A DNA stretch of 43,151 nucleotides from Richelia sp. UBA3308 (GCA_002361335.1 DESS01000228.1:17188-60338); one strand, 5' to 3'; shown: positions 16,085-25,874, counted from the stretch's first letter. Made by a program: numbers and translations. The notes: generated by a model not told the origin, from the sequence alone.

Positions 16085-17833
16085 CTAGGCGGGATAAATT
16101 CTTAGCCTCCGATTTGGTTCTTCGCCAAAACTGTTTGATTTAAGTCGATAATGTTCGACTAATTCGTGCTGCATTTTACGTACTTGCGGGGAACGCGGTA
16201 GTAATTCTACAGGTTGTCCCTTGGGAATTACGATTTGTTCAACCGCAAGTCTGGCTTCTTCTAAAGCGTCAATTTCATCATCACTACCGTTGTGGAGGAA
16301 TAATTCTAACTCACGCTCATCGCCAACTTCCGGTTCATCAATATTTAATAACCGACGCAAACCGCGAGTAATTTGCGGAATTGTGCTCGATTTGATCATG
16401 TGAATCGGCACTTGACGAGCTTTCGCCATTTGCCGTAATTTGGCATGGTTTTTCACGTGCGATCGCAATGCTAAAATTGCATCTGCACTATCAATATCTT
16501 TTGTCAATACTACTGGCAAATGAAGCACTCCGATTACCTGATCTAATTGGCTGCGACTTACGCCGTAGGGGTAAATATGGAGGGGTAAATCTTCACCATT
16601 TGGTCCAGAATCTTTATGACCATTGCTCTCAAAACCGTTAGAGTTATTGAAAGATTGATCTAATAAACGTTCAAATTCGCTGCGCCCAGAACCATTTCCA
16701 TTTTGGTATTCCGCATTTAATGGCGCTAAAGGACGCATTTGGCCAGATGCTCTCCAACCGTTGGATCTATTAGATTGTCGCCCGCGAAAAGTTTCTTCTC
16801 CTCTCAAAGTTTGTGAAGCACCACCATCGATCGCAGTTAACTGACGAGTAATCGTCACTTTACCGTTATCATCAATGGTTCTCACTTGCGGGCTGGGCTG
16901 TCGTCCTCTTAGGAGATGATCTATAGTGTCAGCAACGCTTTCATGAACTACCCAACGCTGCCTTTCATGCATTTCCACAGCAATGTCAAAGGTAGGAAGC
17001 GCTTTGCGTTCTAAAACCGTTTTTTGAGAGCCTCGCCTTCTGGCTTCGTCATCTCCCAACGTCACAGCTTGTATACCCCCTACTAAATCCGAGAGGGTAG
17101 GGTTTTTTATCAAGTTTTCAATTTGATTACCGTGTGCCGTACCTATTAATTGCACGCCACGTTCGGCAATAGTACGAGATGCTAATGCTTCTAATTCCGT
17201 ACCAATTTCATCAATAACGATCACTTCGGGCATATGGTTTTCCACTGCCTCAATCATTACTTGATGCTGTTGATCTGGATGGGCAACCTGCATCCGTCTT
17301 GCTTTTCCTATTGCTGGATGGGCTACATCACCATCTCCAGCAATTTCATTTGAAGTATCAATAATAACTACTCTCTTATCAAGCTCATCCGCTAAAACAC
17401 GGGCAATTTCTCTTAGAACAGTAGTTTTTCCCACACCTGGACGACCCAGCATGAGAATTGATTGACCATTTTCTACTAAATCCCGAATCATGCTAATCGT
17501 TCCATATATCGCTCTTCCGACGCGACAGGTTAAACCTATAATCTTGCCGGTGCGGTTGCGAATAGCACTAATTCGGTGTAAAGTTTGCTCTATTCCTGCG
17601 CGATTATCTCCGCCGAAAGTTCCCACTCGCACGATGCAATCGTCTATCTGTTGCTGAGTAATGGGTATTTCGCTTAGATATTCGGCTCCAGAAGGAAAAC
17701 GTGCTTCTGGGCGACGACCCAGATCCAAGACCACTTCTACTAAGCTATCTCTTTGAGGATGCTCTTCAAGCATCTGCCGCAAGTCTTGGGGTAATATCGC
17801 TAATAATTTTCGGAGATCGTCTGTAATCGTCAT
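16085..17833 (-). CDS. SpoIIIAA/Ycf45-like AAA ATPase with R3H domain
   Basis: A 582-aa protein of the Ycf45 / SpoIIIAA-like family found in cyanobacteria and some plastids. The ATPase core has Walker A LGRPGVGKTTVLRE (129-142) and Walker B VIVIDEIG (204-211), followed by the RTIAERGVQLIGTAHG sensor region. Residues about 340-425 are a glycine/serine/asparagine-rich linker, and the C-terminal portion carries an R3H-type nucleic-acid-binding segment (LEEARLAVEQIVIPKGQPVELLPRSPQVRKMQHELVEHYRLKSNS). A role in single-stranded nucleic acid handling is usually inferred, without a proven reaction. It lies 55 bp after ldpA on the same strand and could be co-transcribed with it; a clear terminator follows. 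Confidence 0.9.
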   Translation of the reverse strand: MTITDDLRKLLAILPQDLRQMLEEHPQRDSLVEVVLDLGRRPEARFPSGAEYLSEIPITQQQIDDCIVRVGTFGGDNRAGIEQTLHRISAIRNRTGKIIGLTCRVGRAIYGTISMIRDLVENGQSILMLGRPGVGKTTVLREIARVLADELDKRVVIIDTSNEIAGDGDVAHPAIGKARRMQVAHPDQQHQVMIEAVENHMPEVIVIDEIGTELEALASRTIAERGVQLIGTAHGNQIENLIKNPTLSDLVGGIQAVTLGDDEARRRGSQKTVLERKALPTFDIAVEMHERQRWVVHESVADTIDHLLRGRQPSPQVRTIDDNGKVTITRQLTAIDGGASQTLRGEETFRGRQSNRSNGWRASGQMRPLAPLNAEYQNGNGSGRSEFERLLDQSFNNSNGFESNGHKDSGPNGEDLPLHIYPYGVSRSQLDQVIGVLHLPVVLTKDIDSADAILALRSHVKNHAKLRQMAKARQVPIHMIKSSTIPQITRGLRRLLNIDEPEVGDERELELFLHNGSDDEIDALEEARLAVEQIVIPKGQPVELLPRSPQVRKMQHELVEHYRLKSNSFGEEPNRRLRIYPA

Positions 17834-17888
17834 GCTTTTTATGGTGACGTTTTGAGAGATAGGGTACGAGCCAAGGCAAGGCGCAAGC

Positions 17889-19043
17889 TCAATTATGTGA
17901 TTTGAGTTGGGAAACTAGTGAATTAGCAAGCGATACAGCTTGCCAAAGCAATCTCGGTTCAACTTCGAGACGAGCGCTACATACACTGGAATTATTCACC
18001 TCCTTTTCTTCTAACTCTTGCAGAACTGGTGAGAGCAGTTTTCGGGCATAGCTACCATAAGCAATACCAGCAATGAATGCTTCTTTTTCCGCCTCAGTCG
18101 GTGTATGAGAAATAACATCATTCTCTCTCATATTGCCACTGATTCGCTGCGGTAATTTCTTCAACAATCCCATTGCCTTCAATTTCGGCACGGTGTAACT
18201 ATTCGTACCACCTGCCAACTGCACATATCCTGGTAAATTTGCTCTCAATACTTTGGAACCTAACTTTATAGTAGCTAATGTAGTGCCCGAGCCAATATCA
18301 CCACTCATTGACCTACCATCGGTCTGCCATATATTCACACAATCAAGTGGGGCGATCGCATCATACAAGCTATGTAGATAATCAATTATCCCTTCCCCAT
18401 TTGGACAACTGATCGCTACTAACTTCAGATGCTCAACATACGGCGAAATTGCTTGCCACAATTTTTTGAATTCCGCCAAACGCCCAACAGTTGTATGAAT
18501 CTCTACAGCGTCTACCCCAGATTTCAGTATCAATGGTGCGATGGCTCCAATTGCTGTTGCATAAGATACTGTACTTATCTTATCATACGGACACGTCGGT
18601 ACGCAACGACCACAACCGTAGCACTTGTCAGTTAAAACACCATTATGGTTATTTTTTATACTATTAAATGAAATAGCTTGTGCGGGACAAATGCGTTCGC
18701 ATGGTCGAGTGCATAGAGTAGGGCATTTAGTCGAATCAAATGCTGCTTTACGGAAGTGAGGGTCTTCGCCATCGTTTAGGCTAACCATCAACAACGGGGT
18801 TCCTTGATAGGTAAAGCCTTGTTTTTGGGCAGTAGCAGCCAAAGAAGCAGCAGTTATTAGCCCTTCTTGAGCAGCAGCAATGACAGCTGGATCGGCAGCT
18901 ACATCTATGCAGTCAGCTCCAGCCAGCGTGTAAGCTAATGTTAAACTTCTAACCGCAGGCAGATGTTGGAAGCTGGCCCCGCAAATGAGCTTGAACCAGT
19001 GACCTTCTTTTAGCGATAGTAAGGGGTTAAACAAATCAGTCAC
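17889..19043 (-). CDS. ldpA: Circadian clock input protein LdpA (iron-sulfur)
   Basis: A 384-aa protein matching light-dependent period protein LdpA, which in Synechococcus senses redox state and feeds it to the Kai clock through CikA and KaiA. Two ferredoxin-like cysteine groups are visible: C107-x3-C111-x3-C115-x3-C119 and C141-x2-C144-x2-C147-x3-C151, consistent with two 4Fe-4S clusters. The N-terminal KLICGASFQHLPAVRSL and the C-terminal IWQTDGRSMSGDIGSGTT and LPGYVQLAGGTN are characteristic of the LdpA C-terminal domain. The start is GTG at 19041-19043 (MTDLFNPL), with AGAG upstream. The gene order ldpA then the R3H ATPase on one strand suggests, without proof, a shared transcript. Confidence 0.9.
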   Translation of the reverse strand: MTDLFNPLLSLKEGHWFKLICGASFQHLPAVRSLTLAYTLAGADCIDVAADPAVIAAAQEGLITAASLAATAQKQGFTYQGTPLLMVSLNDGEDPHFRKAAFDSTKCPTLCTRPCERICPAQAISFNSIKNNHNGVLTDKCYGCGRCVPTCPYDKISTVSYATAIGAIAPLILKSGVDAVEIHTTVGRLAEFKKLWQAISPYVEHLKLVAISCPNGEGIIDYLHSLYDAIAPLDCVNIWQTDGRSMSGDIGSGTTLATIKLGSKVLRANLPGYVQLAGGTNSYTVPKLKAMGLLKKLPQRISGNMRENDVISHTPTEAEKEAFIAGIAYGSYARKLLSPVLQELEEKEVNNSSVCSARLEVEPRLLWQAVSLANSLVSQLKSHN

Positions 19044-19087
19044 ATCTCTATTATGCTACGTGACCGAGAAATAGATGAACTAAATAT

Positions 19088-20452
19088 TCAATTTGATTGC
19101 AATTGTTTTATCGGAATTTCAATAGTAAATTCTGCCCCTTGTTCGGGAGTCGAATTACAAAGAATTCTTCCACAGTGCTTTTGTACTATAATTTGATAGC
19201 AAATAGATAATCCCAATCCACTGCCCTTTCCTACAGCCTTTGTGGTAAAGAAAGGGTCAAATATATATTCGCGAACCTTGTCTGGTATGCCTGTACCATT
19301 ATCGGTAATCGAAATTCTCGCAACCTCATAAGCCGAAGGCTTGACGCATAATCCCCCACTTTTTGAAGGCCTATCGGACTCAATTCCACAAGTGCTGATC
19401 CAGATAGTCGGAGTAAGTGTTAAGTCTTGTAAAGTTTTGTTTTCTGCCTGATGGTTTTTTGCTTGCTGGTCCAAAGAATCAATGGCGTTGCTTAACAAAT
19501 GCATAAATACCTGATTGAGTTCCCTTGGATAGCAGTAAATTAACGGTAAATCCCTATATTGTTTAACTATCTTGATTGCTGTATTGCGATAATTGGTTTT
19601 TCCTAATCTATGATGCAACATTACAATCGCACTATCTAAACCGTGATGAATATTAACTTGCTTATGAGAGGTTTCGTCGTGTCTAGAGAAATTTTGCAGC
19701 GCTAGTACAATGGAACGTATACGGTCTACCCCTCTGTACATCGCACCCATAAGGGATTCCAAATCCTTCATCAAAAAATCCAAGTCTATCTTTTGTTCTA
19801 TTTTCTGAATGTTTTGATTGGGATGTGGGTATTCCTGCTGATACGCTTCTACTAAATTAATTAAATCCCGTACATATTCGCTAACATATTCTAAATTACC
19901 ATAGATAAAACTAACCGGATTATTAACTTCATGAGCAATACCTGCTACCAAGTGCCCCAAAGAAAACATTTTTTCATTTTGAATTTGCTGTACTTGTGCT
20001 GCTTTTAATTCTTCTAAAGTCTTTTGTAATAAAGCATTTTTTTGATATAGTTTTACCTGTAAAGAACGTAAATTAATTTGATTTTCTATTCTTGATATAA
20101 CTTCTGCTGCGTGAAAAGGTTTGGTTATATAGTCTGCACCTCCGACATCAAAGGCTTTTACTTTATCTAAGACATCATCAAGGGCGCTGATAAATATTAC
20201 TGGAACCTCAGAAGTTGTTTTATCTGCTTTTAGTTGTTGGCAAACTTCATACCCATTCATTTCGGGCATATTGATGTCAAGTAAAATTAAGTTTGGCTGT
20301 AGGCTTTTACAAGCCTTTAATGCCATTTTTCCGGTTAGGGCTTTGCGAACTTCATATCCTTGTGTCGTTAACATTGCCGACAAAAGGCGCAAATTATCTG
20401 GGCTATCATCTACTACTAATATATTAACTTTATCATTTTGCAGGGAATGCAT
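19088..20452 (-). CDS. Response regulator-histidine kinase hybrid
   Basis: A 454-aa protein with an N-terminal receiver domain (about 8-125: DD at 15-16, phospho-acceptor D59, K111) and then a short coiled-coil linker (130-165) and a HisKA/HATPase kinase core. The H-box is SLGHLVAGIAHEVNNPVSFIYGN with H174; the N-box is FMHLLSNAIDSL, and ATP-lid motifs ISITDNGTGIPDKV, FDPFFTTKAVGKGSGLGLSI follow. There are no membrane segments or sensory domains, so the signal comes through phosphorylation of the receiver by another kinase. This layout is very common in Nostocales. No partner gene lies next to it. Confidence 0.93.
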   Translation of the reverse strand: MHSLQNDKVNILVVDDSPDNLRLLSAMLTTQGYEVRKALTGKMALKACKSLQPNLILLDINMPEMNGYEVCQQLKADKTTSEVPVIFISALDDVLDKVKAFDVGGADYITKPFHAAEVISRIENQINLRSLQVKLYQKNALLQKTLEELKAAQVQQIQNEKMFSLGHLVAGIAHEVNNPVSFIYGNLEYVSEYVRDLINLVEAYQQEYPHPNQNIQKIEQKIDLDFLMKDLESLMGAMYRGVDRIRSIVLALQNFSRHDETSHKQVNIHHGLDSAIVMLHHRLGKTNYRNTAIKIVKQYRDLPLIYCYPRELNQVFMHLLSNAIDSLDQQAKNHQAENKTLQDLTLTPTIWISTCGIESDRPSKSGGLCVKPSAYEVARISITDNGTGIPDKVREYIFDPFFTTKAVGKGSGLGLSICYQIIVQKHCGRILCNSTPEQGAEFTIEIPIKQLQSN

Positions 20453-21333
20453 TTTTTTATTTAAAATATTTACGTTTTTTTATATTTAATAAGTAGCACT
20501 TATTTGAGAATATCAAATAAATCATATTTTATTTGTAATTATTATGTCTAGTTACTTTTTTGGAGAAAATTAAGTATGATAAATTTTATAGAATTTATTG
20601 AAAAATAGATAACATCCGTGTAATTTACTTGATCGAGCAATATTGTTAAATATATAAGTAAGTCGGCACAAATAAACTCACCTGTGTTACAGCTTGGGTA
20701 AACCTAGTTCTCAAAGAGAAGAAGCTTCGCCTCCACAAAACCTTATTACCACTCACCCCATCTCTACTCTCTTATCCGGCATTACTATTTTCAACGCTGA
20801 CCCACTTATAAGAATATTCTGTATACAGATCGTGCTGAAATTGCTCAGAGAATCCTAACATCTAAAAACGAAAAACAAGGCTTTTGGTTTCACCCATCAA
20901 GCTTCTCCGAAGTGACAATTGAGTAAGTCCCGTCTCTTAAAGAGTCACTAATAAAATGCCTATTCAACCACAATAGAATATACTTCCATAGCAAAAAAAT
21001 CTGCTTTATTACAGAATACTAAACTAGTGTAGCGGACCCGTAAAGGACACACCCATTTCGCGCATGTTTAAAATCCTATTTTATAATACTTTTGCTCGCA
21101 CTAAGAAGCATCCTACCCTACGGGAACATCTTCGATGAACGGACGATCACCTTACTGTGAGGCTCAGGCGCGGTCTATTTTGATTTCCCCACAGCGGTAA
21201 TAGCTAAAGTAAGTCTTGTTCTATTTATAAATATTTTCGTTTATTAACAAATAAATTAGCTGTCCTTATTGCAAAAAATTGCCTAGAAAAAGACAGCAAG
21301 CTATATTCCTATAGCTATTTACTCAGCTTTCAT
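20453..21333. other. Intergenic 0.9 kb without a recognisable gene
   Basis: No supportable ORF or RNA gene. It contains the motif taagtaagtcggcacaaataaac (20655-20677), which recurs inverted at 29503-29525, and short tracts of more GC-rich sequence (about 21050-21180) unlike the AT-rich surroundings, suggestive of decayed mobile DNA. Confidence 0.45.
20655..20677 (+). repeat. Shared GTCGGCACAAATAAAC motif, copy 1
   Basis: The string aagtcggcacaaataaa recurs on the opposite strand at 29503-29525 as aactcggcacaaataaa. One mismatch in about 20 bp; both copies lie in gene-free DNA. Probably the end of a lost or miniature element. Confidence 0.5.
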
Positions 21334-21996
21334 TTATTCTTGAGATGTTTCTTGTGTATTATAAAGTGGGGTTTCATCAATTGCACCGACTTTATTTAAA
21401 GGCCAAAAACGAAGTACGGCGCGACCAATAATATTTTCACGAGGTACAACACCCCAACAACGACTATCATAACTGCTTCCACGATTGTCCCCTAATACTA
21501 AGTAGGAGTCGGATGGAATAGTCTGAGGTTTAGACAAAAATGGCTCCGTAGGTGCTGATGTACAAACTTCAACCGACGTATTTTGTGCGGTAACAAGGTA
21601 CTTTTCTTCTCCCAGCAGCTGATTATTTATGTATACTTTACCCCCTTTTAACTCTATCTTATCTCCAGGCAAGCCAATTATTCGTTTAATAAAGGCATCT
21701 TGATAATCCTCTTTTTGTAGTTCTTCTGTAGGAGAAAAAACTACAACGTCTCCCCGTTGAGGAATGGAAAATTTATAACTTAACTTATCAACAATTATTT
21801 TGTCTGCTTCCCACTGGTTTAGAGTACCGTGCAAAGTGGGTTCCATCGAGCCGGAGGGGATCCAACGAGCTTCCGCAACAAAAGTGCGAATGGAGAGAGC
21901 AAGCACGATGCTTAATCCGATTGTTTTACCTAATTCAAAAAACCAGGAATTATCGGGTTGTTGGTTAGAGTGGCGGTCAGACACTGGATTTTGCAT
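21334..21996 (-). CDS. lepB: Signal peptidase I
   Basis: The longest frame starts at TTG (22008); the ATG at 21996 gives MQNPVSDR and 220 aa. One N-terminal transmembrane helix (about residues 24-40, TIGLSIVLALSIRTFVA) anchors a periplasm/lumen-facing catalytic domain. Catalytic serine in box B, WIPSGSMEPTL (S50), and the general-base lysine in FIKRIIGLPGD (K104), are both present; box E reads GDNRGSSYDSRCWGVVP. It cleaves signal peptides from exported and thylakoid-targeted proteins. The single N-terminal helix and the length are typical of cyanobacterial LepB. Divergent from pyrC. Confidence 0.94.
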   Translation of the reverse strand: MQNPVSDRHSNQQPDNSWFFELGKTIGLSIVLALSIRTFVAEARWIPSGSMEPTLHGTLNQWEADKIIVDKLSYKFSIPQRGDVVVFSPTEELQKEDYQDAFIKRIIGLPGDKIELKGGKVYINNQLLGEEKYLVTAQNTSVEVCTSAPTEPFLSKPQTIPSDSYLVLGDNRGSSYDSRCWGVVPRENIIGRAVLRFWPLNKVGAIDETPLYNTQETSQE

Positions 21997-22306
21997 GTAA
22001 TTACTCAAGTAGAAACTAAATTATGCTCTAAAAACAGACCCATTTCTAGGGAGACTATATTTGTTTATCTTAACTGTACAAAGATGCCGTTAGGAGTTAT
22101 GTTGTCATGTTGACGGGCACCGATTAAAAATTTTTCCTCCTGAAAAAACTTTAATGGGAACCCTTGACGTAGTTATTTGTAATTGAAAAGTTAAACATTC
22201 TTGGTTGCTAATAACACATAGTGGTCTGTCTTCTATTCCACCAGTTTAACTTCAATAAGCATAGCTGTATGTCAAAATTCACTGTTATTTAAATCCTTGA
22301 ATACTC

Positions 22307-23626
22307 ATGTCATCTCCTAGTTTACTAATTCGCGGTGCCAGAATTATTTTACCCAATGGTAACTTGATGCTTGGGGATGTGCTTACGCGCGATCGCCAAA
22401 TTATTAAAGTGTCACCATCAAAGATAGACGAAACACCTACCCAAGAAATTGACGCTGATGGGTTAACTTTGTTGCCAGGAGTTATCGACCCACAAGTACA
22501 TTTTCGGGAACCAGGATTGGAACACAAAGAAGACTTGTTTACTGCTTCTTGTGCCTGTGCTAAGGGTGGAGTAACTTCGTTCCTAGAAATGCCGAATACT
22601 CGCCCTTTAACTATTAGTCAAGAAGCTTTAAATGACAAGTTACAGCGTGCCGCTAACAAGTGCCTTGTTAATTATGGCTTTTTTATTGGAGCAACGTCAG
22701 ATAATTTGTCTCAATTGCTACAGGCTACCCCTACTCCAGGAATAAAAATTTTTATGGGATCAATGCATGGCCCTTTGTTAGTAGATCCTCAAGAGATATT
22801 AGAAGCTATATTTGCTAATGGTGAAATTTTAATTGCAGTTCATGCCGAAGACCAAACCAGACTTAGACAACGTAGAGAAGAATTCGCCAATATTCATGAT
22901 GTAGCTATTCACTCTCAGATACAAGATAATCAAGCAGCATTGATCGCAACTCAACGAGCATTAAAACTTTCTCAAAAATATCGCCGTAGGCTACACATTT
23001 TACATATGTCTACAGCTGATGAAGCAAATTTACTGCGTCAAGATAAACCCAGTTGGGTTACAGCAGAAGTGACACCCCAACATTTATTTTTAAATACAAC
23101 TGCTTACGAAAAAATGGGCAGTTTGGCACAGATGAATCCCCCTTTACGAACATTTCATGATAACGAAGTGCTTTGGCAAGCTTTGTTAGATGGGGTTATT
23201 GATTTCATCGCTACGGATCATGCCCCTCATACTTTAGAGGAAAAAGCTCAAACTTACCCTAAAAGTCCTTCGGGAATGCCTGGGGTAGAAACTTCTTTAC
23301 CTTTAATGTTAACTGCTGCTGTTGAAGGGCGCTGTACTCTTGCCCAGGTTGTTAACTGGATGTCAACTGCCGTCGCTTCTGCTTATTGTATTCCTAATAA
23401 AGGATTAATTTCTCCCGGTTATGATGCCGATTTGGTGCTTGTTGATTTAAACTCGCGAAAAAAAGTACAACGGGAAGAACTTTTAACAAAATGTGGCTGG
23501 AGTCCTTTTGAAGGCTGGAATCTGACGGGATGGCCAGTAACAACTATTGTTGGTGGTGAAATTGTTTATGACAAAGGTAAATTAAATACTAACACTAGAG
23601 GTAAACCTTTAAGATTTGAGCGTTAA
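22307..23626 (+). CDS. pyrC: Dihydroorotase (class I type)
   Basis: A 439-aa amidohydrolase that makes dihydroorotate from carbamoyl aspartate in pyrimidine synthesis. Landmarks are LLPGVIDPQVHFREPG, EMPNTRP, the lysine that is carboxylated in the family (K147 in GIKIFMGSMHGP), H179 in AVHAED, H233 in LHILHMSTAD, and the catalytic aspartate D304 in IATDHAPH. The first metal-binding histidine of the usual HxH pair is Gln here (Q63; H65 kept). The same substitution occurs, as I recall, in other cyanobacterial sequences of this type, so it need not mean loss of function, but a non-catalytic or altered-metal role is possible. A hairpin terminator lies 170 nt downstream. Confidence 0.9.
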   Translation: MSSPSLLIRGARIILPNGNLMLGDVLTRDRQIIKVSPSKIDETPTQEIDADGLTLLPGVIDPQVHFREPGLEHKEDLFTASCACAKGGVTSFLEMPNTRPLTISQEALNDKLQRAANKCLVNYGFFIGATSDNLSQLLQATPTPGIKIFMGSMHGPLLVDPQEILEAIFANGEILIAVHAEDQTRLRQRREEFANIHDVAIHSQIQDNQAALIATQRALKLSQKYRRRLHILHMSTADEANLLRQDKPSWVTAEVTPQHLFLNTTAYEKMGSLAQMNPPLRTFHDNEVLWQALLDGVIDFIATDHAPHTLEEKAQTYPKSPSGMPGVETSLPLMLTAAVEGRCTLAQVVNWMSTAVASAYCIPNKGLISPGYDADLVLVDLNSRKKVQREELLTKCGWSPFEGWNLTGWPVTTIVGGEIVYDKGKLNTNTRGKPLRFER

Positions 23627-23795
23627 AACTCAATTTAATTCCTCCCCAATCAGATGCAAATGTAGTTTCAGGAAATCAAGCCTAGAAATTTTTAATACAA
23701 TTTTTCCCTCTATATTTCCTTTTTGCTGCCGCTATGAATTTGATTTGTGATTAAACTATTACAGGCGGAAGCTTTCATAGAGTTTTAACTTCGCC

Positions 23796-23834
23796 AGCGC
23801 TTGTCGTTATTTAACCAAGCGCTTTATTTTTCTT
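23796..23834 (+). terminator. Rho-independent terminator downstream of pyrC
   Basis: AGCGCTTG (23796-23803) pairs exactly with CAAGCGCT (23816-23823), and TTATTTTTCTT follows. The 170-nt distance from the pyrC stop is long but no gene intervenes. Confidence 0.75.
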
Positions 23835-24933
23835 CAAATCATTAAACCTAAGGAAGAGGAAAAAGCCGAAGTTGGAAAAAAACTGGAATTGGGATGGGGT
23901 ATGATGTCCAACCCAATCCCGAGTGCAATTTAGAATTAAATACTTAAAAATATATTTTTTTTGTTATAAATATAACTATAGATTACGACTCGTTTCCAGT
24001 GGATTTGAATGGAATGATGTCTGTAAGATTAGGTTTTTCAACCCAAGCCGATAAGTATACAGTCGAATAATTACCATAATTAATAGTATCTTTTGTAATC
24101 TTTAACCCCTACACGACAATATTTTTTACTCGACAAAATATACACTTATCTTTTTTTTTGTTGTTTTATATACTTTCATCTGCTCCTATCAATATTATTA
24201 TTTAAGTATATATTCTGTTTTTAATTAGATAACTTGTAGCTTAAAAGAAAATTTTTCAGTATTTTTGACATTTGAGAAACTGAAATAATCAGATACTGCG
24301 CTTCTTAAAAGTATGCAAATTCACTTAAAAATAAAAACCTCATTTAATATTGATTTTATTTTTTCGATAAAATATTAGGGTTTATTGCTGCGAGTAATCA
24401 CTTGTATATAGCAATAATAAATGTGTTTTAAAAAACATATTAATAAATCAGCATGATTATTGAAGAAGATAAAAATCTTCGGAAACAAGTATTTTTTAGG
24501 ACCAGTCACTGATAAAAACACAGACAACAGAAAATACTTTATTTTTTTGTCAAAAGTTGGCTGCTATACACAAGTATAAATTGTTACTATTATAGTATAA
24601 TACTTAATCCATCGCGGTCTTTAGTATAAAATAAGCCTTTGAAAAAAAAATATGTTTTTTTATGTTGTAAATAAATTATCAAATTATCAAGTGATTAGAG
24701 TTACAATGTATTGCAATTTTTATGATGAACGAGGAAGTGGCAGATAAGACTAAATAAACAAGGTGCTGAAATTACTTGTGCGAGTATACTCGAGCGTTCA
24801 TAGGGCGGCAAACTAGTACCGCTGCGCGGAAATCAGGCATTCAAAAGTATTAAGGTAATAAGTACTATAGAATAGGGTTTTCAACATGCCCGAAACGGGT
24901 GCGCCCTTTACCCCGTGCTGTACTAGTTTATTG
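23835..24933. other. Long AT-rich intergenic stretch, no gene seen
   Basis: About 1.1 kb with no supportable ORF, tRNA or known RNA. Features noticed: an exact 12-bp palindrome CGAGTATACTCG (24781-24792), and a small hairpin CCCG-aaa-CGGG near 24890. The segment from about 24720 to the tsaE stop is distinctly richer in GC than what precedes it. Confidence 0.45.
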
Positions 24934-25437
24934 CTACTGCCAACGATATTCTTTACCTAAAGCCAGAATTTCATTACTAAAACTGCAATTAAATGCAATG
25001 ATTTCGGCAAAACGTATAGCAGAGTTAGCCTTCTGGTGATGTCGGCTTTCGCTTTCATAAGTAAAATCTACGATCAGATAAGTTTCTGGTTTGTAAGGCA
25101 TCCGTTGTGCCCATTCAATAGCCACTATTCCTGGTGGAACCTCAATACCTTCCCAGTAAGTTTCGAGGTTTAATGCTACTATTTCTGAAGCTTCTAAACG
25201 GTATAAATCTAGATGATAAAGGGGAAAGCGTCCTTGAGTATACTCATTAATAATGGTGAAGGTGGGACTAACGATTGATTCGTTAATACCCAAACCTTCA
25301 CCTATACCTTGCACTAAAGTAGTTTTACCTGTGCCCAAATCACCTTGTAGTAAAATGACACTATTCGCAGTTAGCGTCTCACCGAGAATGATGCCTAAGC
25401 CTCGAGTTGCCAGTGCATCTTTAAGAAACATTTTCAT
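24934..25437 (-). CDS. tsaE: tRNA threonylcarbamoyladenosine biosynthesis ATPase TsaE
   Basis: A small P-loop ATPase that works with TsaB and TsaD in forming t6A37 on ANN-decoding tRNAs. The longest frame starts at TTG (25452); the ATG at 25437 (MKMFLKDALATRGLG) gives 167 aa and fits the family start. Walker A is LQGDLGTGKTTLVQGIGEGLG; the switch-like motif is SPTFTIINEY followed by PLYHLDLYRLE; and VAIEWAQRM is the Walker B-equivalent tryptophan motif. The C-terminus is slightly longer than in E. coli YjeE. Solitary on its strand, with an IS200-type hairpin region just upstream. Confidence 0.92.
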   Translation of the reverse strand: MKMFLKDALATRGLGIILGETLTANSVILLQGDLGTGKTTLVQGIGEGLGINESIVSPTFTIINEYTQGRFPLYHLDLYRLEASEIVALNLETYWEGIEVPPGIVAIEWAQRMPYKPETYLIVDFTYESESRHHQKANSAIRFAEIIAFNCSFSNEILALGKEYRWQ

Positions 25438-25554
25438 CTGAAGAAATTGCAAAATATCGTTAGAAGTATTATCCTAACTCCATCTAAATCAAATTCTTCA
25501 ACTGAAGACAGATTTTCGGGGATGGGCCGATTAGCTGGTAACAATTTCTCATTT

Positions 25555-25639
25555 GACACTCCCCGATCAAAAGACACGGGGACTGTCAAGTTTTAACCTC
25601 TAAATATGGGTTTAATTCCCCACCACTAGACGGTGGGAA
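25555..25639. repeat. Twin hairpins resembling an IS200/IS605-type end
   Basis: GACACTCCCCG (25555-25565) pairs with CGGGGACTGTC (25577-25587) in 10 of 11 positions, and CCCACC (25619) pairs with GGTGGG (25632). Subterminal hairpins with CCCC/GGGG stems just past the transposon's last gene are typical of cyanobacterial IS200/IS605 elements; here no tnpA or tnpB remains. Confidence 0.5.
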
Positions 25640-25874
25640 ATTATATCCGTTTAATTGAGTTAAAATATATACGCCGAATCTTAATTATGCCGAAGTTATA
25701 AGGGGCTTTACAATTCCATTTCTGTCTTCAACAAAAAAAAATTTAATTAAGCTGTCGTGGATTAAAAATACACAACAGCAAGACAAAAAGCTGTCTTCCA
25801 AAAGCCAAAATGGATAATAATTTTAGCTATTAAATAATATTTCTAAATATACAACTTAAATGGGTAGGAGTTTA

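Noticed and set aside
20795..20863. 29-residue minus-strand frame in the 20.5-21.3 kb gap
   Set aside because: Too short, no start signal and no family; cannot be told from chance.
24574..24587. GTAN8TAC match (NtcA-like site), GTATAAATTGTTAC
   Set aside because: A TATAAT lies only 8 bp downstream rather than at the usual NtcA distance, and no plus-strand gene follows for nearly 3 kb. Chance match in AT-rich DNA.
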